A stretch of 39,970 bases of DNA from an uncultured Prevotellaceae bacterium (lineage in GTDB: Bacteria; Bacteroidota; Bacteroidia; Bacteroidales; Bacteroidaceae): positions 1 to 39,970 of the forward strand of contig CADBSW010000064.1 in the NCBI GenBank assembly GCA_902797505.1. Reading direction: 5' to 3'. Below the pieces are notes generated by a model that saw only the letters and a list, made by a program, of their open reading frames with translations, did not search any database and was not told where the DNA came from. The translations under genes and the position numbers were made by a program. Shown here one piece after another: positions 24,216-31,999 of this stretch. Every line of letters begins with the position of its first letter. Within the stretch, counting starts at the first letter, position 1.

Positions 24216-24916
24216 TCCGGTCCGGTCACCACCTCAAACTCATCCACTTCTGGATTCTCTGTCTTTGCAGGCTCCTCTGTTGTTGTCTCTTCCTCTGTCG
24301 TCTCCTCAAACGGATCATACACAGGATCGATATAAGCTACGGAGTCTTGTTCATCCCGGAGACCATCGCCCACCTGAATGATGACGAGCGCATCCACCGG
24401 CACTTTCTGTCCGCTAACCAACAGTTTACCACGACACTTAATACCATATACCCAGTCTTTCTCTCCGGGCACATACTCTGGATCACCCACCTTAAAGCCC
24501 ATGGCTATCATTCGGGCACGAGCCTCACGGTAAGAACTGTTGTCAATCACATCAGGGATTGTCAACGTAGGCGTATTCGAGGCATTGATCACCACGAAGA
24601 TCGTTCTGCCCGACTTCACAACCGTGCCGGGTGTCAACGACTGCTCTAAGATACAATCAGGGGGCAATGCCTTTACAAAGCCCGTATCGCTCACCTCTAT
24701 CCGCAGTCCTGCCCGATGCAGGATATGCTCAGCATCGGCATACGACTTATTACGGATATCCGGCACACTGATCTTCTCTCCATGGTGCGTGTAGATATCC
24801 ATGCCGTACTTGATACCCAAGCACAACAAGACCACCACGAGCAGCATTGCAAAGAGGTTGGCCCACAGTTTAAAACTGAATATCTTTTTAAAGAAAGTAG
24901 ATGTTTTCATTCTCAA
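24212..24916 (-). CDS. PASTA-domain membrane protein
   Basis: 234 residues. One transmembrane helix at about residues 18-38 (ANLFAMLLVVVLLCLGIKYG) is followed by an extracytoplasmic part. PASTA repeats begin at KISVPDIRNKSYADAEHILH (about residue 49) and LTIPDVIDNSSYREARARMI (about residue 118), with a third weaker one near VYGIKCRGKLLVSGQ. The tail is acidic and threonine-rich (EETTEEETTTEEP). It has no kinase or transpeptidase domain. PASTA domains bind peptidoglycan or beta-lactam-like ligands in other proteins, so a cell-wall role next to ddl is reasonable. It is first gene of the leftward operon, with a good promoter. Confidence 0.85.
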   Translation of the reverse strand: MRMKTSTFFKKIFSFKLWANLFAMLLVVVLLCLGIKYGMDIYTHHGEKISVPDIRNKSYADAEHILHRAGLRIEVSDTGFVKALPPDCILEQSLTPGTVVKSGRTIFVVINASNTPTLTIPDVIDNSSYREARARMIAMGFKVGDPEYVPGEKDWVYGIKCRGKLLVSGQKVPVDALVIIQVGDGLRDEQDSVAYIDPVYDPFEETTEEETTTEEPAKTENPEVDEFEVVTGPE

Positions 24917-24930
24917 TTCTTTAATCTATG

Positions 24931-24961
24931 CAAAGATACGAATAAACGAGTGAAATGCAAA
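24931..24961 (-). promoter_or_regulatory. Promoter of the PASTA-rluD-ddl operon
   Basis: On the minus strand, TTTG (complement of 24958-24961), 19 nt, then TATCTTTG (complement of 24931-24938). It lies 15 nt before the PASTA gene start, so the leader is very short. Confidence 0.75.
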
Positions 24962-25059
24962 AGAAAATAACATTATTTTCCATTTTGTCTTTCCGAATGA
25001 CAGGATCATCGGCACAGTCAAGACACGAATAAAAGTTCATCGATAATTAAAAGGGATAA

Positions 25060-25103
25060 AAAAACAGAAAGAAGTAAAGACAACCTTACTTCTTTCTGTT
25101 TTT
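25060..25103 (-). terminator. Terminator of rpmH
   Basis: A perfect 18-bp inverted repeat: arms 25060-25077 and 25086-25103, loop AGACAACC. The core reads AACAGAAAGAAGTAA and its complement. Runs of A on the left and T on the right make it a possible two-way terminator. It follows the rpmH stop by about 30 nt. Confidence 0.85.
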
Positions 25104-25134
25104 CCTTTGATTTCTCAGAAGAGACAATAATGAA

Positions 25135-25290
25135 TTACTTTCCGTGATTCTCGTCAGATACAGTCAGTTTCTTACGTCCCTTAGCGCGGCGTGATGCCAA
25201 TACGCGGCGGCCATTCTTCGTTGCCATTCTTTCACGGAAGCCGTGCTTGTTGGCTCTTCTTCTGTTGTGCGGCTGAAATGTTCTTTTCAT
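25135..25290 (-). CDS. rpmH: 50S ribosomal protein L34
   Basis: 51 residues, starting [20 protein letters not shown] and continuing with [20 protein letters not shown], the signature of L34. The C-terminal extension [11 protein letters not shown] is a few residues beyond the 46 of E. coli and is usual in Bacteroidetes. It belongs to the large ribosomal subunit. It is divergent from efp, with its own promoter and a strong terminator. It was found by translating the minus strand because it is short. Confidence 0.96.
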   Translation of the reverse strand: MKRTFQPHNRRRANKHGFRERMATKNGRRVLASRRAKGRKKLTVSDENHGK

Positions 25291-25356
25291 CTTTATTTAT
25301 CTTATTATTATTGTTATTATTCGTCCTAAAAAGCACTTACACACGCTTTTGGGCTG

Positions 25357-25387
25357 CAAAATTACTCATTTCTTTTGAAATACCAAA
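25357..25387 (-). promoter_or_regulatory. rpmH promoter
   Basis: On the minus strand, TTTG (complement of 25384-25387), 19 nt, then TAATTTTG (complement of 25357-25364). The gene starts 66 nt downstream. Confidence 0.75.
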
Positions 25388-25438
25388 GAATTATGCAACT
25401 TTTAGTCAAAAGTTTTATGTTTTTTTCTATTTTTTCCT

Positions 25439-25446
25439 TACCTTTG
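25439..25446 (+). promoter_or_regulatory. efp promoter, -7 box
   Basis: TACCTTTG lies 43 nt before the efp start. The -33 region holds only T-rich sequence (GTTTTATG) and no exact TTTG. It is back to back with the rpmH promoter, 51 nt apart. Confidence 0.6.
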
Positions 25447-25489
25447 CACCCATATTCGTGAATAATTCAATAAAATATATTATAACGTT

Positions 25490-26056
25490 ATGATTAAATC
25501 ACAAGACATTAAGAAGGGTACCTGCATCCGTATGGACGGCAAGCTGTACTTCTGTATCGACTTCCTGCATGTAAAGCCAGGTAAGGGTAACACTATTATG
25601 CGTACTACACTGAAGGATGTTGTCAGTGGTCGCGTTCTTGAAAAGCGATTCAATATCGGTGAGGCGCTCGAGGATGTTCGCGTTGAGCGTCGTCCCTACC
25701 AGTATCTGTACATGGATGGAGCCGACTATATCTTCATGAATCAGGAGACCTACGATCAGGTGCCTATCGCTAAGGATCTGATTACTGGTGTTGACTTCAT
25801 GAAAGAGAGTGATATCGTAGAAGTTGTCAGCGATGCTGATACCAACACGATCCTCTTCGCCGAGATGCCTGTTAAGACCAACCTGCGCATCACTCACAGT
25901 GAGCTGGGTATCAAGGGTGACACCGCTACCAACGCTACCAAGCCAGCAACACTGGAGACTGGTGTTGAGGTGCGCGTTCCTCTCTTCATCAACGAAGGTG
26001 ACCTGATTCAGGTAGACACACGCGACGGTTCTTACCTGCAGCGCGTAAAAGAATAA
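25490..26056 (+). CDS. efp: Elongation factor P
   Basis: 188 residues with the three EF-P beta-barrel domains. The tip of domain I reads HVKPGKGNTIMRTTLK (about residues 27-42), where the lysine in PGKG is the position modified in E. coli; whether it is modified here cannot be seen. The C-terminal part ends in VDTRDGSYLQRVKE, matching the family signature region. It relieves ribosome stalling at consecutive prolines. It is divergent from rpmH. The listed start, MIKSQDIKKGTC, agrees with the family. Confidence 0.96.
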   Translation: MIKSQDIKKGTCIRMDGKLYFCIDFLHVKPGKGNTIMRTTLKDVVSGRVLEKRFNIGEALEDVRVERRPYQYLYMDGADYIFMNQETYDQVPIAKDLITGVDFMKESDIVEVVSDADTNTILFAEMPVKTNLRITHSELGIKGDTATNATKPATLETGVEVRVPLFINEGDLIQVDTRDGSYLQRVKE

Positions 26057-26070
26057 TCTTAAACCAACTT

Positions 26071-26162
26071 AGTGTAGGGTGTAGAGCGTAGAGATGTGAT
26101 TACTCTTTCTGCTTGCACCCTACACTCTTCATTTTTCATTCTTCACTCTTCACTCTTCACTT
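26071..26162. repeat. AGTGTAGGGTG palindrome with GAGTGAA repeat, copy 3
   Basis: AGTGTAGGGTG (26071-26081) and CACCCTACACT (26116-26126) are perfect 11-bp arms 34 nt apart. The right arm continues into CTTCATTTTTCATTCTTCAC units up to 26162, the reverse complement of the GAGTGAAGAAT units of 2909-2945. It lies between efp and the glycosyltransferase gene and may terminate efp. Confidence 0.75.
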
Positions 26163-26170
26163 AACATACC

Positions 26171-27220
26171 ATGAAGTACTCAATCATCGTTCCTGTATAC
26201 AACCGTCCTGACGAAGTGGATGAACTACTCCAGAGTCTGTATCAGCAGACCCTGCAGAACTTTGAGGTGATCATCGTAGAAGACGGTAGTAAGATACCCT
26301 GCAAGGAGATCTGCGATAAGTATATAGGTAAGATTGATCTTCATTACTTTACGAAGGAGAACGGCGGACCGGGACAGGCACGCAACTATGGGGCAAAGCA
26401 TGCTAAAGGAGAGTATCTGATTGTGCTCGACAGTGATGTGGTGCTGCCCACGGGATACATGCAGGCAGTAGAAGACGAGATGTTGAGAGAGCCGGCAGAT
26501 GCCTTCGGAGGTCCGGATGCCGCTCACGACTCATTCACCGACACACAGAAAGCTATCTCTTACTCGATGACCTCGTTCTTTACCACCGGCGGTATTCGTG
26601 GCGGTAAAAAGAAGCTCGACAAGTTCTACCCCCGTTCCTTCAACATGGGTATCCGCAGGGACATCTACCAACAGTTGAACGGTTTCTCCAAGATGCGCTT
26701 CGGTGAGGATATTGACTTCTCTTACCGCATCGTGGAGGCAGGCTATCACGCACGACTGTTCCCATCAGCATGGGTATGGCACAAGCGCCGAACAGACTTC
26801 CGGAAGTTCTTCCGACAGGTATACAACAGTGGTATCGCTCGCATCAACCTTGAGAAGCGACACCCTGGCACTATGAAACTCGTTCATCTGTTACCGGCAG
26901 TCTTCACCGTAGGAGTGATCGCACTGATACTGGTATTCTCTGTCGGCCTCATGCTTGCCAGCTTCGGTATTAACCATATGAGCAAAGCTTTTGGCACTGC
27001 CCTGTGTCAACTATCACTATTACCTCTCATTCTTTACAGTCTCATCATCTTTATTGACTCCACCATTAAGAACAAGAGTCTGCATGTAGGTCTGCTCTCC
27101 ATTCCTGCAGCCTTCGTCCAGTTGATGGGCTACGGACTCGGTTTCCTTGAGGCCTGGTGGAAACGCTGCGTCAAAAAGAAAGATGAGTTTACGGCGTTTG
27201 AAAAGACCTTTTATAAATGA
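26171..27220 (+). CDS. Family 2 glycosyltransferase, membrane-anchored
   Basis: 349 residues. The GT-A domain begins KYSIIVPVYNRPDEVDELLQ (residues about 2-21), with the nucleotide/metal-binding stretch EYLIVLDSDVVLP (about residues 79-91) and the acceptor-side GEDIDFSYRIVEAG (about residues 178-191), then WHKRRTD. Three hydrophobic helices near the C-terminus (about residues 240-270, 285-300 and 305-330) anchor it in the inner membrane. The sugar and acceptor are unknown. There is no polysaccharide cluster around it. It is followed by AT-rich GAAAAATGG repeats. Confidence 0.87.
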   Translation: MKYSIIVPVYNRPDEVDELLQSLYQQTLQNFEVIIVEDGSKIPCKEICDKYIGKIDLHYFTKENGGPGQARNYGAKHAKGEYLIVLDSDVVLPTGYMQAVEDEMLREPADAFGGPDAAHDSFTDTQKAISYSMTSFFTTGGIRGGKKKLDKFYPRSFNMGIRRDIYQQLNGFSKMRFGEDIDFSYRIVEAGYHARLFPSAWVWHKRRTDFRKFFRQVYNSGIARINLEKRHPGTMKLVHLLPAVFTVGVIALILVFSVGLMLASFGINHMSKAFGTALCQLSLLPLILYSLIIFIDSTIKNKSLHVGLLSIPAAFVQLMGYGLGFLEAWWKRCVKKKDEFTAFEKTFYK

Positions 27221-27264
27221 AAAATGGAAAATGAAAAATGAAAAATGGATAATTGAAAATTATT
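27216..27264 (+). repeat. Left AT-rich inverted repeat flanking the four-helix-bundle gene
   Basis: This stretch consists of AATGAAAAATGGA and GAAAATG units ending in ATTGAAAATTATT. Its reverse complement is found, with a few changes, at 27672-27709. The left unit starts at the end of the glycosyltransferase gene. Confidence 0.75.
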
Positions 27265-27291
27265 AGACTGACATATAAATCTTTTATTACT

Positions 27292-27675
27292 ATGGAAACG
27301 AGAAAAGAAAACATTTTACTAAAGAAATCTGAAGCTTTTGCAACAAGGATTGTCAAATTATACCAATATCTGATAAATGAAAAACATGAGACGGTAATCT
27401 CAAAACAAATATACCGGAGTGGAACAAGTATTGGGGCAAACGTTGCAGAATCTGAACATGCTCAAAGCGGTATTGATTTTACACATAAACTCAGTATTTC
27501 CCTCAAAGAGGCTAACGAGACAAGATATTGGTTAAACACCCTTCACAACAGCAACTACATTGACGATACAGGATTCAATTCCATGAAAGAAGACGTTGAA
27601 GAATTGATCAGAATATTAGTATCCTCTATCAAAACGATGAAAAGGAAAAATGACCCTGCTATTTCTATACAATAA
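27292..27675 (+). CDS. Four-helix-bundle protein (S23/Avd-like family)
   Basis: 127 residues from the ATG at 27292 (METRKEN). An upstream in-frame start at 27253 would translate the repeat and is not chosen. The family pattern is clear: ENILLKKSEAFATRIVKLYQ, then QIYRSGTSIGANVAESEHAQ (about residues 45-64), and SLKEANETRYWLNTL (about residues 74-88). Members are found as ORFs in 23S rRNA intervening sequences and, as Avd, with diversity-generating reverse transcriptases; stand-alone copies in Bacteroidetes have no known function. The gene is visibly more AT-rich than its neighbours and lies between two inverted AT-rich repeats, suggesting an acquired or mobile unit. No reverse transcriptase or variable repeat is nearby. 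Confidence 0.85.
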   Translation: METRKENILLKKSEAFATRIVKLYQYLINEKHETVISKQIYRSGTSIGANVAESEHAQSGIDFTHKLSISLKEANETRYWLNTLHNSNYIDDTGFNSMKEDVEELIRILVSSIKTMKRKNDPAISIQ

Positions 27676-27709
27676 TTTTCCATTTTCCATTTTTCATTTT
27701 CCATTTTTA
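27672..27709 (-). repeat. Right AT-rich inverted repeat flanking the four-helix-bundle gene
   Basis: AATAATTTTCC then CATTTTCCATTTTTCATTTT units. It is the imperfect reverse complement of 27216-27264 and begins at the stop of the four-helix-bundle gene. The radC ATG follows at once (27712). Confidence 0.75.
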
Positions 27710-27711
27710 CT

Positions 27712-28410
27712 ATGAACTCTACACTAAAAAAAATGAACATCAACGAGTGGGCGGTGGAAGATCGCCCAAGAGAGAAACTCATTGCCTATGGGTGCGCAGG
27801 TCTGTCGAATGCTGAGCTGCTCGCCATCCTCATAGGCTCTGGCTCCAGCAAGGAGAGTGCCGTAGATTTGATGAAACGGGTGCTCAACGACTGCGATAAC
27901 AATCTGAACACACTGGGTAAGATGTCGCTCGAAGAACTGGAGCAATACCACGGCATGGGTCCTGCCAAGGCCGTTACCATACTGGCAGCCTGCGAATTAG
28001 GTAAGCGGCGACAACTCGAGGAAGCCAAAAAACGCAGAGATTTAGGATCTCCACAAGCTATCTATGACCTGATGCATCCCAAGATGCAAGACTTAGATAC
28101 CGAGGAGGCCTGGATCATCCTGATGAACCAGAACTTCAAACTGATAAAGACCGAGCTGCTATCACGCGGTGGACTCACAGAAACTGCCGTGGATATCCGA
28201 CTGATCATCAAATCGGCCCTCCTCAACAACGCCACCACCATTGCACTCTGTCATAACCACCCCAGCAACAACGCCCGGGCCAGCAAGGAAGACGACCGCA
28301 TCACGGAGAAACTGAAGAACGCCTGCGAACTGATGCGACTCTACTTCCTCGACCATGTCATCATTACCGATGGGGCCTATTACTCCTATCGGGAAAGAGG
28401 ACGACTGTAA
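27712..28410 (+). CDS. radC: RadC family JAB/MPN-domain protein
   Basis: 232 residues. The N-terminal helix-hairpin-helix region includes EDRPREKLIAYGCAGLSNAE and YHGMGPAKAVTILAACELGK (about residues 80-99). The C-terminal metalloprotease-like JAB/MPN domain has LCHNHPSNNARASKEDDRIT (about residues 180-199), which provides the HxH and later Asp zinc ligands. The family was first linked with DNA repair, but that role is disputed. Start: MNSTLKK precedes a second Met (MNINEW) that is closer to the family start; the right repeat lies immediately upstream, so the native start may be the second one. Confidence 0.93.
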   Translation: MNSTLKKMNINEWAVEDRPREKLIAYGCAGLSNAELLAILIGSGSSKESAVDLMKRVLNDCDNNLNTLGKMSLEELEQYHGMGPAKAVTILAACELGKRRQLEEAKKRRDLGSPQAIYDLMHPKMQDLDTEEAWIILMNQNFKLIKTELLSRGGLTETAVDIRLIIKSALLNNATTIALCHNHPSNNARASKEDDRITEKLKNACELMRLYFLDHVIITDGAYYSYRERGRL

Positions 28411-28437
28411 CCGAATCTGTAAAAAGGAGACAAATCC

Positions 28438-28469
28438 TTTGATTATTTCAGGAAAAACATTTATATTTG
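28438..28469 (+). promoter_or_regulatory. Promoter of the rhodanese-metallohydrolase gene
   Basis: TTTG (28438-28441), exactly 20 nt, then TATATTTG (28462-28469). The gene starts 44 nt downstream. A small AAAGGA/TCCTTT hairpin just before may end the radC transcript. Confidence 0.78.
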
Positions 28470-28512
28470 TCGGGACATTCAAAAGACATTTCATCTCAAA
28501 CCATTTATACTT

Positions 28513-29574
28513 ATGAAGAAGATTATCATGTTTCTGCTGACACTTCTGGGACTCAACGTCACCACCGCATGCAGTCAAGGACAGTATGAGAATACAGATG
28601 TAAAAGGATTCGCCGAACTCATCAAGAATCCACAAGTCGTTATCCTCGATGCCCGCACGGCTGAGGAATATCAGGAAGGACATCTCGACGGGGCTGTCAT
28701 GATCGATGTGAAAGAGTCGGACTTCATCGAGAAGGCACAGAAAATACTGCCTAAGGATAAGACGATCGCCGTATATTGCAGGAGTGGGCGCCGCTCTGCC
28801 AAGGCCGCTGGTATGTTGGGAGAACTGGGATATAAGGTCATCAACCTCACGGGCGGTATCACCGCATGGAAAGATGCACAGATGCCGGTAACGACAGACA
28901 CCCACGAGATAGACCGATTTACTACAAAGAGCGGTAAGGAGGTGCGATTCTATGCCTTATTGCATGCCAGCATCCGCATGGTGTATGATGGCAAAGAGTT
29001 TGAGATCGATCCCGTAAGACAGTTAGGAGAACGTAAGACCGACTATTCGGTAATGCCCAAGGCCGACTATATCCTCGTCACCCATGAGCATGGCGATCAC
29101 TTCGACAAAGAGGCTATCAAGTTATTGACCAACGACAAGACCACCTTCATCACCAATGCCAGATGCGCCGAGATGATCGGTTATGGCAATGTGATGGCTA
29201 ATGGCGACAAGAAAGAACTGGCGAAGGATATCACCCTCGAGGCCGTTCCTGCCTACAACAAGACACCCGAGCATAAGATGTTCCACCCCAAAGGACGTGA
29301 CAACGGGTATATCCTGACCGTTGACGAACTGCGCATCTATATCGCCGGAGACACCGAGGATATACAAGAGATGAACGACATCAAAGATATCGATATCGCC
29401 TTCCTACCCTGCAACCAACCCTATACCATGACACAGGAACAATTGGTAAACGCAGCAAAGATGGTGAAGCCCAAAGTGCTCTTCCCTTATCATTTCGGAA
29501 AGACCGACCTGAAGGGCATCCCCGAACAACTGGCAACTGAAGGCATTGAGGTGAGAATACGTCATTATGAATAA
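28513..29574 (+). CDS. Exported rhodanese and metallo-beta-lactamase-fold fusion protein
   Basis: 353 residues. Residues 1-20 are a signal sequence ending TTAC, with Cys20 as a likely lipid attachment site, so the protein is probably periplasmic or membrane-bound. A rhodanese domain (about 30-125) follows, with active-site cysteine in IAVYCRSGRRSAKAAG. A metallo-beta-lactamase-fold domain (about 135-353) follows, with THEHGDHFD as the HxHxDH metal motif, GDTEDIQEM, and FPYHFG near the end, resembling UPF0173-type metal-dependent hydrolases. Known fusions of these two folds (CstB, persulfide dioxygenases) have the metallo domain first; the order here is reversed. The substrate is unknown; sulfur transfer is a possibility. 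The stop overlaps the next gene by eight bases. Confidence 0.85.
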   Translation: MKKIIMFLLTLLGLNVTTACSQGQYENTDVKGFAELIKNPQVVILDARTAEEYQEGHLDGAVMIDVKESDFIEKAQKILPKDKTIAVYCRSGRRSAKAAGMLGELGYKVINLTGGITAWKDAQMPVTTDTHEIDRFTTKSGKEVRFYALLHASIRMVYDGKEFEIDPVRQLGERKTDYSVMPKADYILVTHEHGDHFDKEAIKLLTNDKTTFITNARCAEMIGYGNVMANGDKKELAKDITLEAVPAYNKTPEHKMFHPKGRDNGYILTVDELRIYIAGDTEDIQEMNDIKDIDIAFLPCNQPYTMTQEQLVNAAKMVKPKVLFPYHFGKTDLKGIPEQLATEGIEVRIRHYE

Positions 29575-30235
29575 TGAGAAGATCAACAGTTGTGCACAAC
29601 TGATAGAGTATATCCAACAGATAGGGTTCCTACCTTTATTAGATAGTGGGATCCCAGGCTTTTCTGCCGATGACCAGATTGTCGACGAATGCCGCTATGT
29701 CGTTCTGCCAGATGGCGGATGGGAGTGGCCGTTATGGAAGTGGAAAGGACAGGTGGTTACCGAGGGAAACTGCATGTACGGTAAGTTCTTCGGTGGAAAG
29801 GCCGGTTTTGTAAGCAGAGCATGGTGGCCCGACTTCTTCAATTACCGCAGGAGCAAGCATCCTGCTCCTGCAGAGGGTTCCATAGAAGAGGCTATCCTCA
29901 GTATCTTGCGTGACAACGGTAGTATGATAACCCGGGAGTTGCGCGCCCTCTGCGGCTTTACCGGTCCGAAGATGCGCAGTCGCTTCGACAGTTATGTCAC
30001 CCGTCTGCAGGCAGGTTGCTATATCGTGACAGAGGATTTTGTCTATCCCACCGACCGTCATGGCAGGGAATACGGATGGGGTTGGTCACTGCTCACCACA
30101 CCCGAGGACTTGTATGGCATTGATGCCTGTCGCTGTGAACGTACGCCCGAAGAGTCACTCGAGCGCATCATCTGTCATCTAAAGACATTCTTCCCTGAAG
30201 CAAACGAGAAAAAACTGTCGAAGATTATACTCTAA
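29567..30235 (+). CDS. AlkZ-related winged-helix-like protein
   Basis: 222 residues, no signal peptide or membrane segment. The sequence is rich in aromatic motifs: WEWPLWKWKG (about residues 52-61), FVSRAWWPDFFNYRRSKHPA (about residues 81-100), ITRELRALCGFTGPKMRSRF (about residues 121-140) and YGWGWSLLT (about residues 167-175). The middle part looks like a winged helix that reads SIEEAILSILRDNGSMITRE. From memory this pattern matches a Bacteroidetes family named AlkZ-related, after the DNA glycosylase AlkZ/YcaQ. No catalytic function has been shown to my knowledge. It overlaps the preceding gene by eight bases. Confidence 0.6.
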   Translation: MNNEKINSCAQLIEYIQQIGFLPLLDSGIPGFSADDQIVDECRYVVLPDGGWEWPLWKWKGQVVTEGNCMYGKFFGGKAGFVSRAWWPDFFNYRRSKHPAPAEGSIEEAILSILRDNGSMITRELRALCGFTGPKMRSRFDSYVTRLQAGCYIVTEDFVYPTDRHGREYGWGWSLLTTPEDLYGIDACRCERTPEESLERIICHLKTFFPEANEKKLSKIIL

Positions 30236-30260
30236 TATTATTTTTGATAATATATTTTCT

Positions 30261-30313
30261 ATTTAAAAGAAATAATGGACTGTATACTTACAATTCGTTA
30301 TTTTCTTTTAAAT
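30261..30313. repeat. AT-rich inverted repeat upstream of pyrG
   Basis: ATTTAAAAGAAATAA (30261-30275) and TTATTTTCTTTTAAAT (30298-30313) pair with one bulged base and a 22-nt loop. It lies 26 nt after the preceding stop and 85 nt before the pyrG start. It could end transcription of the preceding gene. Confidence 0.65.
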
Positions 30314-30361
30314 AATTGTTTCAAAAAACTCTTCATTAAGTCCACTTCCAAAGGTTTTTGT

Positions 30362-30369
30362 TAACTTTG
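30362..30369 (+). promoter_or_regulatory. pyrG operon promoter, -7 box
   Basis: TAACTTTG fits TAnnTTTG, 28 nt before the pyrG ATG. No clear TTTG is found at the -33 distance, so the box alone is supported. Confidence 0.55.
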
Positions 30370-30397
30370 CAGCTGATTGCATCAGTTAACCGCATAC

Positions 30398-31999
30398 ATG
30401 GAGACAAAATACATTTTCGTCACTGGCGGTGTCGTTTCCTCATTGGGAAAAGGTATTATATCCGCCAGCATCGGTAAACTTCTGCAGGCACGTGGCTATA
30501 AAGTGACCATACAGAAGTTTGACCCCTATATCAACATCGACCCTGGTACCCTAAACCCTTATGAACACGGTGAGTGTTACGTCACTGTAGACGGCATGGA
30601 GACCGACCTTGACTTAGGGCATTACGAACGGTTTACCGGCATAAAGACCACACGCGACAACTCCATCACCACAGGGAGAATCTATAAGACGGTGATTGAC
30701 CGCGAGCGACAGGGGGATTACTTAGGTAAGACCATACAGGTGGTGCCTCATATTACCGATGAGATAAAACGACGGATGTTACGTCAGGGGGATTTCGACT
30801 TCGTCATTACCGAGGTGGGAGGAACCATCGGCGATATAGAGAGTGCTCCCTTCATGGAGGCTATCCGACAGATACGTTGGGAGTTAGGACGTAATGCCGT
30901 ATGTGTACATCTCACCTATGTGCCTTACCTGAAGGCTGCGGGAGAATTGAAGACAAAGCCCACGCAACACAGCGTGAAGGAGTTGCAGTCGATGGGTATC
31001 CAACCCGATATCCTCGTCTTGCGTACCGAGCAGCATCTCGATGACGCTCTGCGTATGAAGGTGGCATCGTTCTGCAATGTTGATCTGGAATGTGTCGTAC
31101 AGAGTGAGGATATGCCCAGCATCTACGAGGTGCCCGTCAGCATGCAGCGTCAAGGTCTCGATGCCGCTATTTTGCGCAAGATGCATATCCCCGTAGGAGA
31201 GACACCTGCCATGAACGCATGGCATGCGTTTCTCGACAAACAACGTCATTCCACGCAGGAAGTGCACATCGGACTGGTTGGAAAATACGACCTGCAGGAT
31301 GCGTATAAGAGTATCCGGGAGAGTCTGAACCTTGCCGGTATATATAATAATGTAAGAGCCAAACTCCATTTTATCAACAGTGAGCATATCACACACACCA
31401 ACGCTGCCGAACAACTCGGTGATATGGCAGGCATCATTATCTGTCCAGGCTTCGGTCAACGGGGCATCGAAGGGAAGATCATTGCCGCAGAGTATTGTCG
31501 CACAAACGACATCCCCACATTCGGCATCTGTCTGGGTATGCAGATGATGGTGATAGAGTTTGCCCGCAATGTACTGAAATATCCTGATGCGAACAGCACA
31601 GAGATGAATGCCGGGACATCACATCCCGTCATCGACTTGATGGAAGAGCAGAAGTCTGTTACCCAGATGGGGGGCACCATGCGACTGGGTGCCTATAAGT
31701 GTGAACTGGTGAACGACAGTAAGACCTGCATGATCTATGGCGGAGAGACGATGATCAGCGAAAGACACCGTCATCGGTATGAGTTTAACAACAGATATAA
31801 AGAGGAATACACGAAAGCAGGCATGCGGTGTGTGGGCATCAACCCCGACACCAACCTCGTGGAGATTGTCGAAATACCCCATCTACGCTGGTATATTGGT
31901 GCCCAGTTCCATCCGGAGTATTCCTCTACGGTGTTGCACCCGCACCCGCTCTTTATGGATTTCATAAAGACATGCATTAACGATAACAAACAATCATGA
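30398..31999 (+). CDS. pyrG: CTP synthase
   Basis: 533 residues from the ATG at 30398 (METKYIFVTGG); an in-frame earlier start at 30377 is rejected because the family begins at this point. The N-terminal synthetase domain has TGGVVSSLGKGIISASIGKL (residues about 8-27) and EVGGTIGDIES. The C-terminal glutaminase domain has its nucleophile cysteine in FGICLGMQMM (about residues 374-383) and the His-Glu pair in AQFHPEYSS near the end. It aminates UTP to CTP with glutamine. Its stop overlaps the carA start by four bases, so CTP synthesis and carbamoyl phosphate synthesis are translationally coupled. Confidence 0.96.
   Translation: METKYIFVTGGVVSSLGKGIISASIGKLLQARGYKVTIQKFDPYINIDPGTLNPYEHGECYVTVDGMETDLDLGHYERFTGIKTTRDNSITTGRIYKTVIDRERQGDYLGKTIQVVPHITDEIKRRMLRQGDFDFVITEVGGTIGDIESAPFMEAIRQIRWELGRNAVCVHLTYVPYLKAAGELKTKPTQHSVKELQSMGIQPDILVLRTEQHLDDALRMKVASFCNVDLECVVQSEDMPSIYEVPVSMQRQGLDAAILRKMHIPVGETPAMNAWHAFLDKQRHSTQEVHIGLVGKYDLQDAYKSIRESLNLAGIYNNVRAKLHFINSEHITHTNAAEQLGDMAGIIICPGFGQRGIEGKIIAAEYCRTNDIPTFGICLGMQMMVIEFARNVLKYPDANSTEMNAGTSHPVIDLMEEQKSVTQMGGTMRLGAYKCELVNDSKTCMIYGGETMISERHRHRYEFNNRYKEEYTKAGMRCVGINPDTNLVEIVEIPHLRWYIGAQFHPEYSSTVLHPHPLFMDFIKTCINDNKQS

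Noticed and set aside
27292..27675. Avd accessory gene of a diversity-generating retroelement
   Set aside because: No reverse transcriptase, template repeat or variable C-type lectin gene is found nearby; only the protein family fits.
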